Part shown: piece by piece, positions 1-8,444 of the stretch
Layout of the letters: each line of letters begins with the position of its first letter
Position numbering within the stretch: the first letter of the stretch is position 1
Notes under the pieces: model-generated
Told to the model about the DNA's origin: nothing
The model's input: only the letters and a program-made list of their open reading frames with translations
Databases searched by the model: none
Program-made: the position numbers and the translations under genes
Origin: Candidatus Limiplasma pullicola
GTDB lineage: Bacteria; Bacillota; Clostridia; Christensenellales; Aristaeellaceae
DNA length: 64,000 bases
Reading direction: 5' to 3'
Assembly (NCBI GenBank): GCA_018710985.1
Contig: DVIV01000023.1
Coordinates: 1 to 64,000 of the forward strand

Positions 1-154
1 AGCTTAAGAAATGTTTGCGCCCAGGGGCGCAAACTCCCCGCCCGCCCGGCAAAGCCGGGCGATACGAATTCACTTTGGAGGACCTGCGGGTCCTCCAAAC
101 CTCCCCAAATGGGTTATTTGACAGTCTGAGGGCTGCCTGAAAAAGGCGGCCCTG
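1..154 (-). mobile_element. Diverged copy of the multi-hairpin element, cut by the left edge
   Basis: Read on the minus strand from 128, it starts with CAGACTGTCAAATAACCC, the same terminus as the copies at 28.5 and 56.9 kb. A perfect hairpin follows at 74-100 (TTTGGAGGACC arms), at the place of the first hairpin of the other copies. Further in, the hairpins at 41-61 and 14-35 occupy similar places but have unrelated sequence. The terminus is bordered at 129-154 by a 9-bp stem-loop (AGGGCTGCC arm), which corresponds to the flanking palindrome of the full copies; its partner would lie left of the window. The stem-loop is followed on the plus strand by TTTTT, so it may also end a plus-strand transcript from outside. 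Confidence 0.55.
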
Positions 155-160
155 TTTTTG

Positions 161-1246
161 TTACCGGCGCTCCTCCAGCGCCCCTTCGCGGGCCTTGCCG
201 GTGGACGAACGCACGATGAGCTGGGGGGTATATTCGATTTTGTTGACAAAGGGCCCCGGGAGGGCGGAGGGGGCCGGCCGGGAGAGAATCATGTCCACGG
301 CGGCCTGGCAGCGGGTGCGCAGATGATGGTCGATGGTGGTGAGGCTGGGGGTGGTGATGGCCGAGGAAAAGATGTTGTCAAACCCGCACACCGATACGTC
401 GCCGGGCACGTGGATGCCGCGCGCGGCCAGCTCGGCAAGGATGCCGAGGGCGGTCATGTCGTTCACCCCGATGAAGGCGGTGGCGCGGCTGTGGCGGCGG
501 ATGAGCTCGGCGGTGAGGGCGCGCCCCACGTTGTATTCGTAGGGCAGGCCGTCGGAGAGGGCATCGGCCTCGGCGCTGCGCTCGGCCGACAGCACCTCCA
601 GCCCGTCGCGGATGCCGTGGGATTCCAGCTGCCGGCGAATGCCCTCCAACCGCTGGCTGCGCGCCAGGGAAAGCTGGTTGAAGGGCGTGGAGATAAACAC
701 CAGGCGGCGGTGGCCCAGCTGATAGAGGTGCTCGGCCAGCAGCGCGCCGGCGGCCACGTTTCTCAGCTCGATGGAGCACACGCTCAGCTCGTCCTGCTTT
801 TCGCCGATGAGCACGGTGGGCAGGGTGTCGGCGATCTTCTCCACCATCCGGGGAAAGCTGGGCAAAAACGTGTAGATGATGCCGTCCACGTGCGCGTCCA
901 CGAAGGTGTTGAGATAGAACTTCTCCAGCTCGGGCTTGCGGAAGGTGTTGCACACGATGACGCGGTAATCCAGGCTGTCGGCGTACTGCTCAAGGGTCTG
1001 GATGATTTCGGAATAATACTGGTTGGTCAGCGTGGGCGTGAGCACCAGCAGCATGCGCGAGCCCGTCTGCGCGCTGGCCTTCTTGCGCGCGGGCAGCTGG
1101 TAGTTGAGCTGCCGGGCGGCGGCCAGCACGCGCTCGCGCGTTTCGCTGCTGAAGGTGATTTTGCTGCTGTTGTTGAGAATCAGGGATACTGTGGCCTGCG
1201 ATACGCCCGCCAGCGCTGCCACATCCTGGGAGGTTGCCTTTTTCAT
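161..1246 (-). CDS. LacI-family transcriptional regulator
   Basis: A 361-residue DNA-binding repressor. The N-terminal helix-turn-helix (TSQDVAALAGVSQATVSLIL, residues 5-24) is followed by a periplasmic-binding-protein-like effector domain (from about 62) ending in the usual VCGFDNIFSSAITTPSLTTI region. The length is normal for the family. ATG 1246 is chosen because GGAGGAG lies 8 bases upstream and the HTH begins at once; a longer in-frame extension is promoter DNA. It diverges from a PfkB kinase operon, and both have good sigma-A promoters. The AT-rich palindrome at 1422-1436 is its likely operator and recurs at 12.0 and 12.2 kb. The ligand is probably a sugar acid or sugar phosphate; this is inference. 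Confidence 0.93.
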   Translation of the reverse strand: MKKATSQDVAALAGVSQATVSLILNNSSKITFSSETRERVLAAARQLNYQLPARKKASAQTGSRMLLVLTPTLTNQYYSEIIQTLEQYADSLDYRVIVCNTFRKPELEKFYLNTFVDAHVDGIIYTFLPSFPRMVEKIADTLPTVLIGEKQDELSVCSIELRNVAAGALLAEHLYQLGHRRLVFISTPFNQLSLARSQRLEGIRRQLESHGIRDGLEVLSAERSAEADALSDGLPYEYNVGRALTAELIRRHSRATAFIGVNDMTALGILAELAARGIHVPGDVSVCGFDNIFSSAITTPSLTTIDHHLRTRCQAAVDMILSRPAPSALPGPFVNKIEYTPQLIVRSSTGKAREGALEERR

Positions 1247-1277
1247 CGTCTTTCGCTCCTCCAATTTCATCACTAAT

Positions 1278-1305
1278 ATTATATCGCAAAAATCGCGCCT
1301 GTCAA
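1278..1305 (-). promoter_or_regulatory. Sigma-A promoter of the LacI gene
   Basis: On the minus strand TTGACA (1300-1305) is separated by 16 bases from TATAAT (1278-1283). Transcription would start near 1271, about 25 bases before ATG 1246. A half-site ATTAGTG directly follows the -10 box, so autoregulation is possible. Confidence 0.75.
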
Positions 1306-1362
1306 CCGGAGAGCCGGCCGGGGAAAGCGGCATTTTTCCGAGCCGGATATATACGATTTTTC

Positions 1363-1391
1363 TTGACATTTCGGCGCTTGTCGGATATACT
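1363..1391 (+). promoter_or_regulatory. Sigma-A promoter of the kinase/aldolase operon
   Basis: TTGACA (1363-1368), a 17-base spacer and TATACT (1386-1391). The predicted start near 1398 lies upstream of the palindrome at 1422-1436, so a repressor bound there would block elongation or initiation. Confidence 0.8.
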
Positions 1392-1421
1392 GATGACGCT
1401 GGATATTATTTATATTTAATC

Positions 1422-1436
1422 TTTATTACTAATAAA
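1422..1436. promoter_or_regulatory. Putative LacI operator, perfect 15-bp palindrome
   Basis: TTTATTACTAATAAA is a perfect inverted repeat around one central base in an otherwise G+C-rich genome. It sits between the promoter at 1363-1391 and the kinase start. Variants occur in front of the ABC operon at 12.0-12.2 kb. Confidence 0.65.
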
Positions 1437-1460
1437 CAATGTCGGGACAGGAAGAAAGTG

Positions 1461-2486
1461 GTGCGATCCTATATGGAAATGGAACGATCCAACGCCAGCC
1501 CGCTTACCCGGAAACCGATCCTGGCCCTTGGCGAGCTGCTCGTTGACCTGGTGCCCGAGCGCACCGGCATGCGCCTGGAGGACGCCGGCGCGGTGATCAA
1601 AACCGCCAGCGGATCTGCGGGTATCTTCGCGTGCGCGGCGGCGCTGCTGGGGGCACGCAGCGGCTTTATCGGCAAGGTGGGCCGGGACAGCCTCAGCCGC
1701 ATGGTCACGCGCACGCTGGAGGAGCAGGGGGTGGACCTGAGCCGCGTAACCGTTTCGGACCAGGGGCAAATTGGCCTGGCCTTTCTGGAATACCTGCCCG
1801 GCGGCGGCAGAAATTATCAGTACTACCGCAGAAACTCGGTCGGCAGCCTGCTGGATGCCGGCGAGCTGGACGAGGCGGACATCGCGGACGCCTACGCGGT
1901 GCACTTTCCGGGCATGCTGCTGGAGCTGACCCCCCAGATGCGGGGCGCGTGCGAGCGGCTGGTGCGCATCGCCCGGTCAAGCGGCGTGCTGGTATCCTTT
2001 GACCCCAACATCCGCCAGGAGCTGGCCAGCGGTTCGGAGGCGCTTCGGCGCCTGCAATGGGCCGTGGAGCAGGCGGATGTGGTGGCGCCCACGCTCGCGG
2101 AGGGCCGCTTCCTCACCGGGGAAACCACCGTGGGCAACGTGCTGCGCGCGCTGCACCGCATGGGGCCGCGCGTGGTGGCGCTCACCCGCGACAAGGACGG
2201 GGCCGTGCTCAGCATGGACGGGCAGGTGGCGGTGGCCGAGGGCATCGACATGGAGGCCGTGGACCCCACCGGCGCGGGGGATACGCTGGCGGCGGCGCTG
2301 TGCGTGGGATTGCAGGAGGATATGCCGCTTGCGCGGCTGGCGGCGTTCTGCAACAGCGCGGGCACGCTGGTGATCACGCGGCGGGGAGCCATCGGCATGG
2401 CCCTGCCCCGGCGCGCGCAGGTGGAGGCGCTGGCCGCCTCGGACGCCTGCAGGGTGCGGCTGACGGCGCTTGACAGCGTTCCCTGA
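1461..2486 (+). CDS. PfkB-family sugar kinase (2-keto-3-deoxygluconate kinase or fructokinase-like)
   Basis: A ribokinase-fold cytosolic kinase of about 341 residues. It has the N-terminal GELLVDLVP strand, the SGSAG substrate segment (about residue 50), and the C-terminal signature DPTGAGDTLAAAL with the catalytic Asp of GAGD near residue 274. GTG 1461 is preferred because AGGAAG lies 6 bases upstream; ATG 1473 is the alternative but sits too far from that site. It is the first gene of an operon with an HpcH-type aldolase and a 2-hydroxyacid dehydrogenase. That context suits phosphorylation of a 2-keto-3-deoxy sugar acid, yet the aldolase family usually acts on unphosphorylated acids, so the exact substrate is open. 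Confidence 0.88.
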   Translation: MRSYMEMERSNASPLTRKPILALGELLVDLVPERTGMRLEDAGAVIKTASGSAGIFACAAALLGARSGFIGKVGRDSLSRMVTRTLEEQGVDLSRVTVSDQGQIGLAFLEYLPGGGRNYQYYRRNSVGSLLDAGELDEADIADAYAVHFPGMLLELTPQMRGACERLVRIARSSGVLVSFDPNIRQELASGSEALRRLQWAVEQADVVAPTLAEGRFLTGETTVGNVLRALHRMGPRVVALTRDKDGAVLSMDGQVAVAEGIDMEAVDPTGAGDTLAAALCVGLQEDMPLARLAAFCNSAGTLVITRRGAIGMALPRRAQVEALAASDACRVRLTALDSVP

Positions 2487-2534
2487 CGGACCCTGGCAGC
2501 GAAAACAGCCATTTACGAAAGGAAGGACGACGGC

Positions 2535-3305
2535 ATGACATCCCTCAAGCAACGGCTGCGCAACGGCGAGCAGGTGCTGGGCACCATGGTGGCCACCTTC
2601 GCCAGCCCCGACATCGGCAAAATCCTCAAAAGCTGCGGCTTTGACTTTTTCATCATCGACTGCGAGCACGGCTCCTTCACCACGCGCGAGGCGGCCAACA
2701 TCATCGCCGTGGCGCGGGGCGCGGAGATTCCCGCGCTGGTGCGCATCCCCGAGATGCGGCGCGAGCACGCGCTCAAGTTCATGGAGATGGGCGCAAGCGG
2801 CCTGCTTTTGCCCAACACCGAAACCGCCGAGCAGGCGCGCATGCTGGTGGACTGCGCCAAGTACGCGCCGCTGGGGCATCGCGGGGTGTCGCTGTCGCGG
2901 CCGCACACGGACTTTTGCAAGGTCAGCGGCGCGCAGTACATGCCGCGCGCCAACGACGAAACGCTGCTGATGTGCCAGATCGAGTCCCGCCGCGGCGTGG
3001 AGAACATCGGGGAGATCCTGGCGGTCGAGGGCATCGACGTGGGCTTCATCGGCCCCAACGACATGACGCAGGACTACGGCATCCTGGGGCAGTTCGACCA
3101 TCCCGACATCGTGGCCGCCTTCGAGCGGGTGATCGCGGCGGCCCGGGCCAACGGCAAGTGGTCCGGGGTGCATTTCGGCTCCGCGGGGCCGCTGGTTACG
3201 TGGCTGTCGCGCGGCATGCAGATCAACATGTGCGGCAGCGACAACGGCCTTCTGGCCCTGGGCGCGGCCGCGATGCGCGGGCAGCTGGAAGGAGGACGGG
3301 CATGA
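2535..3305 (+). CDS. HpcH/HpaI-family class II aldolase (2-keto-3-deoxy acid aldolase type)
   Basis: A 256-residue TIM-barrel aldolase. Family hallmarks are FDFFIIDCEHGSF (about 36-48), LLLPNTETAEQA, the metal-ligand region MCQIESRRGVENI and VGFIGPNDMTQDYG. Members cleave 4-hydroxy-2-oxo acids, such as 2-keto-3-deoxy-L-rhamnonate, to pyruvate and an aldehyde using a divalent metal. AAGGAAGG stands upstream of ATG 2535. Its stop overlaps the next start (ATGA), so it is translationally coupled to the dehydrogenase. The pathway role as the carbon-splitting step is inferred from family and neighbours. Confidence 0.9.
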   Translation: MTSLKQRLRNGEQVLGTMVATFASPDIGKILKSCGFDFFIIDCEHGSFTTREAANIIAVARGAEIPALVRIPEMRREHALKFMEMGASGLLLPNTETAEQARMLVDCAKYAPLGHRGVSLSRPHTDFCKVSGAQYMPRANDETLLMCQIESRRGVENIGEILAVEGIDVGFIGPNDMTQDYGILGQFDHPDIVAAFERVIAAARANGKWSGVHFGSAGPLVTWLSRGMQINMCGSDNGLLALGAAAMRGQLEGGRA

Positions 3306-4267
3306 AAATCGTCGTGCTGGACGGATATACCGAAAACCCGGGGGATCTGAGCTGGGAGGGCCTTGAGGCGCTGGGCGACCTCACGGTGTATGACCGCACC
3401 CCCTTTGCGCAGGGCAATGACGAGATCCTGCGCCGCGCCAAAGGCGCGGAGGCGGTCATCGTGAACAAGACGCCGCTTTCCGCCGAAACCATCGGGGCGC
3501 TGCTGCCGCAGCTTCGCTACATCGGCGTGCTGGCCACGGGCTTCAACGTGGTGGACATCGCCGCCGCCAAGGCCGCGGGCATCCCCGTGTGCAACATCCC
3601 CACCTACGGCACCACGGCGGTGGCGCAGTTCGCCATGGCGCTGCTGCTGGAACTGTGCCATCACGTGGCCGACCACAGCCGCTCCGTCAAGGCGGGCGAC
3701 TGGAGCCGCTGCCCGGATTTCTGCTACTGGAACGCGCCGCTCATCGAGCTGGCGGGCAAGACCTTCGGCGTCATCGGCTACGGGCGCATCGGGCAGGCCA
3801 CGGCGAAGCTGGCCGCGGCCTTCGGCATGGAGGTGCTGGCCTGTGACGCCTATGCGAAGGCCTGCCCGCCCGCGCGCCTGACCACGCTGGAGGAGCTGCT
3901 GGAAAAGAGCGACGTGATCAGCCTGCACTGCCCCCTCACGCCCGAGACGCAGGGCATCATCAACCGCGACACCCTCGCGCGCATGAAGGACGGGGTGTTC
4001 CTGCTCAACACCTCGCGCGGGCCGCTGGTGGACGAGGCGGCGCTCGCCGAGGCCCTCGCGGGCGGCAAGGTCGCGGGCGCGGCGCTGGACGTGCTCGCCG
4101 TGGAGCCGCCGCTCGCGGACAACCCGCTCATGGCGCAGCCAAACTGCCTCATCACGCCGCACATCGCCTGGGCGCCCAAAGAGAGCCGCCAGCGGCTGAT
4201 GGACGTGGCCGTGGCCAACCTCCGGGCATGGCTGGACGGCGCGCCGCAGAACGTGGTCAACCCGTAA
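3302..4267 (+). CDS. D-isomer-specific 2-hydroxyacid dehydrogenase (glycerate dehydrogenase-like)
   Basis: A 321-residue NAD(P)-dependent reductase. The Rossmann motif GVIGYGRIGQ sits near residue 153. The catalytic triad is visible: Arg in NTSRGPLVDE (about 238), Glu in AVEPP (about 267) and His in ITPHIAW (about 286). Proteins of this subgroup interconvert hydroxypyruvate or glyoxylate with glycerate or glycolate. In this operon it could reduce the aldehyde or keto product that the HpcH-type aldolase releases after further oxidation, which is inference. The start overlaps the aldolase stop by four bases. Confidence 0.9.
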   Translation: MKIVVLDGYTENPGDLSWEGLEALGDLTVYDRTPFAQGNDEILRRAKGAEAVIVNKTPLSAETIGALLPQLRYIGVLATGFNVVDIAAAKAAGIPVCNIPTYGTTAVAQFAMALLLELCHHVADHSRSVKAGDWSRCPDFCYWNAPLIELAGKTFGVIGYGRIGQATAKLAAAFGMEVLACDAYAKACPPARLTTLEELLEKSDVISLHCPLTPETQGIINRDTLARMKDGVFLLNTSRGPLVDEAALAEALAGGKVAGAALDVLAVEPPLADNPLMAQPNCLITPHIAWAPKESRQRLMDVAVANLRAWLDGAPQNVVNP

Positions 4268-4280
4268 GCGGATACGGAAA

Positions 4281-4329
4281 GGGGCCGCGCCCTCCCCCCC
4301 GAAAGACGGGGAGGGCGCGGCCCCTTTTT
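4281..4329. terminator. Bidirectional rho-independent terminator
   Basis: Arms GGGGCCGCGCCCTCCCC and its complement form a perfect 17-bp stem, followed on the plus strand by TTTTT. It lies between converging operons (stops at 4267 plus and 4338 minus) and can serve both. Confidence 0.9.
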
Positions 4330-4337
4330 GCGCGCCG

Positions 4338-5468
4338 TCAGAGCGTCACCACGCGCCGCTGCTCATAGGCTTCCAGCGCGCCGGTGAGCAGGCGGTGGCT
4401 CATCTCCGCCTCGGCGGGCGTGAAGCAGCCGAAACCGCAGGGCAGGCCGCGCAGCTCGCTCACGTACGCGGCGAACATCTGCAGCAGCGAATCCGAGAAC
4501 CCGAACTCGAAGATGCCCCCCGTGATGACGGGGTAGAGCGTCTTTTGCCCCACGACCAGCCGCGCCCACGCCTGCTCGCGGCCCACGGCCTGCGTGTAGC
4601 GCACGGCGTTGGGGTCGTCGGTGGTGAAGCGGGCGGACAGGTTCAGGCCGTAGATCTCGTATTCGACGGTGTTGGTGCAGCCGGGGGCCATGCGCTTCAT
4701 CTCCATCTGCATGGGGAAGCGGTCGCCGGCGGCGTTCTCGGCCTCGCAGAGCAGAATCGCGTTGTCCCACGTCTCGCAGGGCACGGGCGCGCCGTCGGGG
4801 CCGGGGCGCTCGGGCACGAGGTTGGCCAGCTGGGCGCTCACCGTCAGCGGGCGGATGCCCAGATGGAAGGGCAGGTGCTGGGTGTGGATGCCCAGATCGC
4901 CCATGCAGCCGTAGTCGCCGTTGACAGCGCGCATGCGCTTCCAGTTGATGGGCTTGTTCAGGTCCATGTCCGAGGAATGGCGGATGGCGAAGCGCGCCTC
5001 GATGATGCGGCCGAAGGCCCCCTCGCGGTACCATTTCACCATCTGCTGCACGGCGGGATAGTAGGGAAACTCGCTGGTGCAGCGCACGAACACCTCCGGG
5101 TGTTCCGCCATGGCGGCCTTGATCCTGAGAAAGCCCGCCAGGTCCATGCCGAAGGGCTTTTCGCCCAGAAGGTGCTTGCCCGCGCGGATCACGTCAGCGT
5201 AGACCTGCGCGTGCAGGTTGTGGGGCACGGCGCAGTACACCGCCTCCACCTCGGGGTTTTCCAGAAGCTCATGGTAATCCTGATAAAAATACCGGGTTTC
5301 CGGCACGCGCTCAAACCACGCGAGCCGCTCGGGCGAGGAATCGCATGCCGCCACGATCACGGGGCGGGGCAGGTCGCCCGTCAGGTGCAGCCAGCGCATG
5401 GACACGCTGGCGAATTCCCGTCCCATCAGCCCGCAGCCGATGATGCCGAAGCGTACCTCCGCGCTCAT
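4338..5468 (-). CDS. Gfo/Idh/MocA-family oxidoreductase (distal gene)
   Basis: A 376-residue NAD(P)-dependent sugar dehydrogenase candidate. The N-terminal Rossmann fold has GIIGCGLMG (residues 8-16), and the catalytic EKP motif (GEKPFG) is near residue 102. A C-terminal alpha/beta domain with GDLGIHTQHLPFHLG carries the usual His. It is the last gene of a six-gene minus-strand operon and overlaps the aminotransferase by four bases. It is unlike the other Gfo/Idh protein at 10.8 kb, so the operon seems to make two separate oxidations or reductions. The substrate is unknown. Confidence 0.9.
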   Translation of the reverse strand: MSAEVRFGIIGCGLMGREFASVSMRWLHLTGDLPRPVIVAACDSSPERLAWFERVPETRYFYQDYHELLENPEVEAVYCAVPHNLHAQVYADVIRAGKHLLGEKPFGMDLAGFLRIKAAMAEHPEVFVRCTSEFPYYPAVQQMVKWYREGAFGRIIEARFAIRHSSDMDLNKPINWKRMRAVNGDYGCMGDLGIHTQHLPFHLGIRPLTVSAQLANLVPERPGPDGAPVPCETWDNAILLCEAENAAGDRFPMQMEMKRMAPGCTNTVEYEIYGLNLSARFTTDDPNAVRYTQAVGREQAWARLVVGQKTLYPVITGGIFEFGFSDSLLQMFAAYVSELRGLPCGFGCFTPAEAEMSHRLLTGALEAYEQRRVVTL

Positions 5469-7012
5469 GCCTCCGCCTCCTCTCCCTCCAGCGCCGCCTC
5501 AAACAGCGCCACCAGCCCGCGCGCCATGCCGGGTGTGGTGATCAGCGGCAGCTTGGTCAGCGCCGCGGGCGGGCAGTTGGGCTTGTAGGTCTGGGCGCTG
5601 ATGTCCACGCAATACGTCTGGGTCATGCGGCGGCAGAACGCCGTGGCGTCCTCGACCCGGTGAAAGTGCAGCGCCGTCATGTGCGCGTCGCCCGCCGTGC
5701 CCACGCACAGGTCCGGGTGCCGCGCGGCGAGCCCTTGCATCTCCTCGTGGTACAGGCGGCCCGTATCGCGGATGTGCGGCCCGTTGGCCTCGATGAAGGT
5801 CATCGTAATCAGGTAGGCGAGGCTCGCCAGCTCCTCCTGCCCGTTGGTGACCAGCGCGCCGAACTGGCTCAGGTTGTCAAACGCGCCGCTGCTGAGCAGG
5901 CGGCTGGCGGGGTACACGCCGCCGGGGAAGCCCTTGCCCACGGACACGAAGTCCGGCGCAAGCCCGTACTGCCGAAACAGGAACAGCCCCTCGTACCACG
6001 CGCAGGACTGGATCTCGTCGCACAGGACCGGCGTGTCGCTCCCGCGGCAGAGGCGGTAGGCGGCCTGAAGATACGCTTCCTCCAGCCGGATGGCCCCGTA
6101 GTTCATCATGATGATCTCATGGCAGAAGCCCGCGGTCTTGTAGGGCGGGGTGTTCCACGTTTCGACGGCCTGCCGGAAGCCCTCCGCGTCGTTGATGGGC
6201 ACGGAGACCACGCGGTAGATGCCCGCGTCCTCTATTTTCCGGGTCAGCTCGGGCCACAGGCCGCGCAGGGTCTGGGCCACGACGGTGGTGCCGTGGTAGT
6301 TGCCCGCCAGCCCGCCGGCCTGATCCGCCATGACCAGAAACACGGGGATGCGCCCCGCGTAGGGCGCGGGCGCGCCGTCGAGGCTGTAAAAGCGCGCCAG
6401 CATCATCTTCAGCGCCGCCTCCACCGCCAGCGACCCCGTCTCCAGGTTGATGACCCGGCTGAGCACGCCCGGCTCCCGGGAGGCGATCACGCCCTCCAGC
6501 GCCGGGTCGTCGGGGCGCAGGCCGTTGGCCGCGGCGATCAGGCGGCGCTCCAGCGTGCGGGTGATGAAGCCGCGGGTGTTGTTGTGCGTGGCGTTGGGAA
6601 TGCCCAGCGCGCGGGCGCGGCCCACCAGCGCGTAGCCGGGGAAGTCATGGCCCAGCGGAATCTGATAGTGCTCGCTCTTGCCGGTGAAGTACAGGCGCCC
6701 GTCCTCGCCCACGCGGAAGGCCCCCAGCGCCGACAGCGGCGCGGCCCCGCTGTGCTGCGCCGCCCGGTAGGAATCCGTGGGCGCGCCCGCCTCGCCATTG
6801 GCAAAGCCGTCCGTCACGCGGCTGCCCACCTTTTCCATCAGCGCCTCCTGACGGCGGGCGAAGGCCTCGGGGTACCAGTCGATCTTCCCGTCGGCCAGGG
6901 CGCGCAGCGCCTCCGGGCTTTCGCCCGTGAGCAGCGCGCGCGCCTCGCACACCGCCCGCGTGTAGTCCGCGCCCAGCAGATCGGTCAGGGACAGGCGAAG
7001 GTTTTCCATCAT
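5465..7012 (-). CDS. Class III PLP-dependent aminotransferase
   Basis: A 515-residue protein with the class III aminotransferase core. VLCDEIQSCAWYEG supplies the PLP-binding Asp, and FVSVGKGFPGGVYP supplies the Schiff-base Lys. An extra N-terminal segment of about 90 residues precedes the fold. Start ATG 7012 (or 7009) has GGAGG about 8 bases upstream. It is embedded between an AraA-like isomerase and a Gfo/Idh dehydrogenase, and an aminotransferase is unusual in a sugar isomerase/kinase/aldolase operon. It may remove an amino group from an amino sugar or aminate a keto sugar; neither can be decided from sequence. Confidence 0.88.
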   Translation of the reverse strand: MMENLRLSLTDLLGADYTRAVCEARALLTGESPEALRALADGKIDWYPEAFARRQEALMEKVGSRVTDGFANGEAGAPTDSYRAAQHSGAAPLSALGAFRVGEDGRLYFTGKSEHYQIPLGHDFPGYALVGRARALGIPNATHNNTRGFITRTLERRLIAAANGLRPDDPALEGVIASREPGVLSRVINLETGSLAVEAALKMMLARFYSLDGAPAPYAGRIPVFLVMADQAGGLAGNYHGTTVVAQTLRGLWPELTRKIEDAGIYRVVSVPINDAEGFRQAVETWNTPPYKTAGFCHEIIMMNYGAIRLEEAYLQAAYRLCRGSDTPVLCDEIQSCAWYEGLFLFRQYGLAPDFVSVGKGFPGGVYPASRLLSSGAFDNLSQFGALVTNGQEELASLAYLITMTFIEANGPHIRDTGRLYHEEMQGLAARHPDLCVGTAGDAHMTALHFHRVEDATAFCRRMTQTYCVDISAQTYKPNCPPAALTKLPLITTPGMARGLVALFEAALEGEEAEA

Positions 7013-7033
7013 TCAGCATGCCTCCTTTGCAGG

Positions 7034-8431
7034 TTACACCCGCACAAATTCGATGCCCGCCAGCCGGCACCACAGCCGGACGCGCTCCTGAGGCGCGCCC
7101 TCCACGATCACCTCATGATGCGTGCCGCCCTGCTCCAGCCACGACTTGACGCAGGCGCGCACGCCGCTCTGCGGCCGGAAGAACAGATACGGCATGTCGC
7201 AGCGCCGCAGGTCGGCCTTGTCCAGCACCTCGCCCGGCGCGTACACCAGGCGGAAGCGGTCGCCGCCCAGGTGCGCAAGGCTCATCACCGCCGCGGGCCC
7301 CGGCTGCTGGGCGAAGATCAGCGTCGGCGGGTTGTCCAGCCCGCCCTCGCCGAACACGCGGTCCATCAGGAAGGGCTTTCGGTCCGTGCGGGCCATGGCC
7401 CAGTTGCCCTCGCCCGCGTGGCACATCAGGATGGCCTCGCGCGCCAGGTCCATCATGTACATCTCGCTGAAGTTGGCGCGGCCGCACAGGCGGATCATCG
7501 CGGCCATGAGCATGGCGCAGGTGGCGTCGCCCTCGGCGGCGTAGCCGTAGCCCCCGGCCATGAGGTTGGACGCGGCCAGGAAGGGCAGGTGGATGAAGCG
7601 CCCGTCCGCGCCCAGCTCGTCAAAGTGGAGGGTGTAGCCCGCGTAGCCGCCCGCCTCCAGCCAGGCGCGGATGCCCAGGTACATGCGCACCGACTCGGCG
7701 TGCCGCTCCGGCGGCATGCGCGGGTCCACGTCGAAGCGCTCGCGGTCCAGCGCCACCAGCCGCGCGATCTCCCCTTCGTCCGCTTCGGCGCACAGCCGCC
7801 GCACCGTGCCGATGGAATCGTACACGAATTCCGGCCCCAGCGCGCGGTAGACCGCCATGTCGTCGGTCACCACGTCGCCCATGCCGGGCAGGCGGCCGAT
7901 CACGCCGATGCGCATGCGCCGCATGGCCTCCAGCGCGCGCGCCGCCGCGCCGAAGTCCCGCACGAAGGCGGCGAGCTCGCCGTTTTTGCGGCTGCCCGCG
8001 AAGAAGGCGCAGGGGATGCCCGCGCGCAGGAGGCAGTTGGCGTTGTCCTGCGAGCCGTGGATGCCCTGGTTGACGGTGAGCTCCAGCTCCTCAAAATCGT
8101 CGCCCACGGTTTCGTCGGGCTGCACCAGCGCCAGCGCCAGCGGGAGCGCATTGCGCTGCATGGCGTGTACCAGGTACTGCCCCTGCGAATAGGTGAGCAG
8201 CAGCATCAGGATGCCGTCCAGCCCCTGCGCGTTGAACCCGGCCACGATGGCCTCGATGTCGGCGCGGCTCAGCGCCACACGGGGAAAGACGCACTCCGCC
8301 ACCTCCGAAAGCGACGAAACGACCTCCTCCACATAGGCGTGCTGCCGGGCCGTGATGCCCGGAAACAGCGGCTCGTATCCCTCCAGCATCAGCGCCAGCA
8401 CGCCGAGGCGGGGTTTGCTCTGAGCTTCCAT
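7034..8431 (-). CDS. L-arabinose isomerase-like sugar isomerase
   Basis: A 465-residue member of the AraA/FucI-like isomerase superfamily. Matches to the AraA active site are GGYGYAAEGDATC (first Glu), the SEMYMMD region and the following CHAGEGN (second Glu and His), and GTHHEVIVEG (C-terminal His pair). It is clearly different from the true AraA at 44.4 kb and a little shorter. These enzymes convert an aldose to a ketose with a divalent metal. Followed in the pathway by the FGGY kinase and class II aldolase encoded just upstream, it fits the classical isomerase-kinase-aldolase scheme for a rare sugar. Confidence 0.82.
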   Translation of the reverse strand: MEAQSKPRLGVLALMLEGYEPLFPGITARQHAYVEEVVSSLSEVAECVFPRVALSRADIEAIVAGFNAQGLDGILMLLLTYSQGQYLVHAMQRNALPLALALVQPDETVGDDFEELELTVNQGIHGSQDNANCLLRAGIPCAFFAGSRKNGELAAFVRDFGAAARALEAMRRMRIGVIGRLPGMGDVVTDDMAVYRALGPEFVYDSIGTVRRLCAEADEGEIARLVALDRERFDVDPRMPPERHAESVRMYLGIRAWLEAGGYAGYTLHFDELGADGRFIHLPFLAASNLMAGGYGYAAEGDATCAMLMAAMIRLCGRANFSEMYMMDLAREAILMCHAGEGNWAMARTDRKPFLMDRVFGEGGLDNPPTLIFAQQPGPAAVMSLAHLGGDRFRLVYAPGEVLDKADLRRCDMPYLFFRPQSGVRACVKSWLEQGGTHHEVIVEGAPQERVRLWCRLAGIEFVRV

Positions 8432-8444
8432 TGCGATACCTCCT

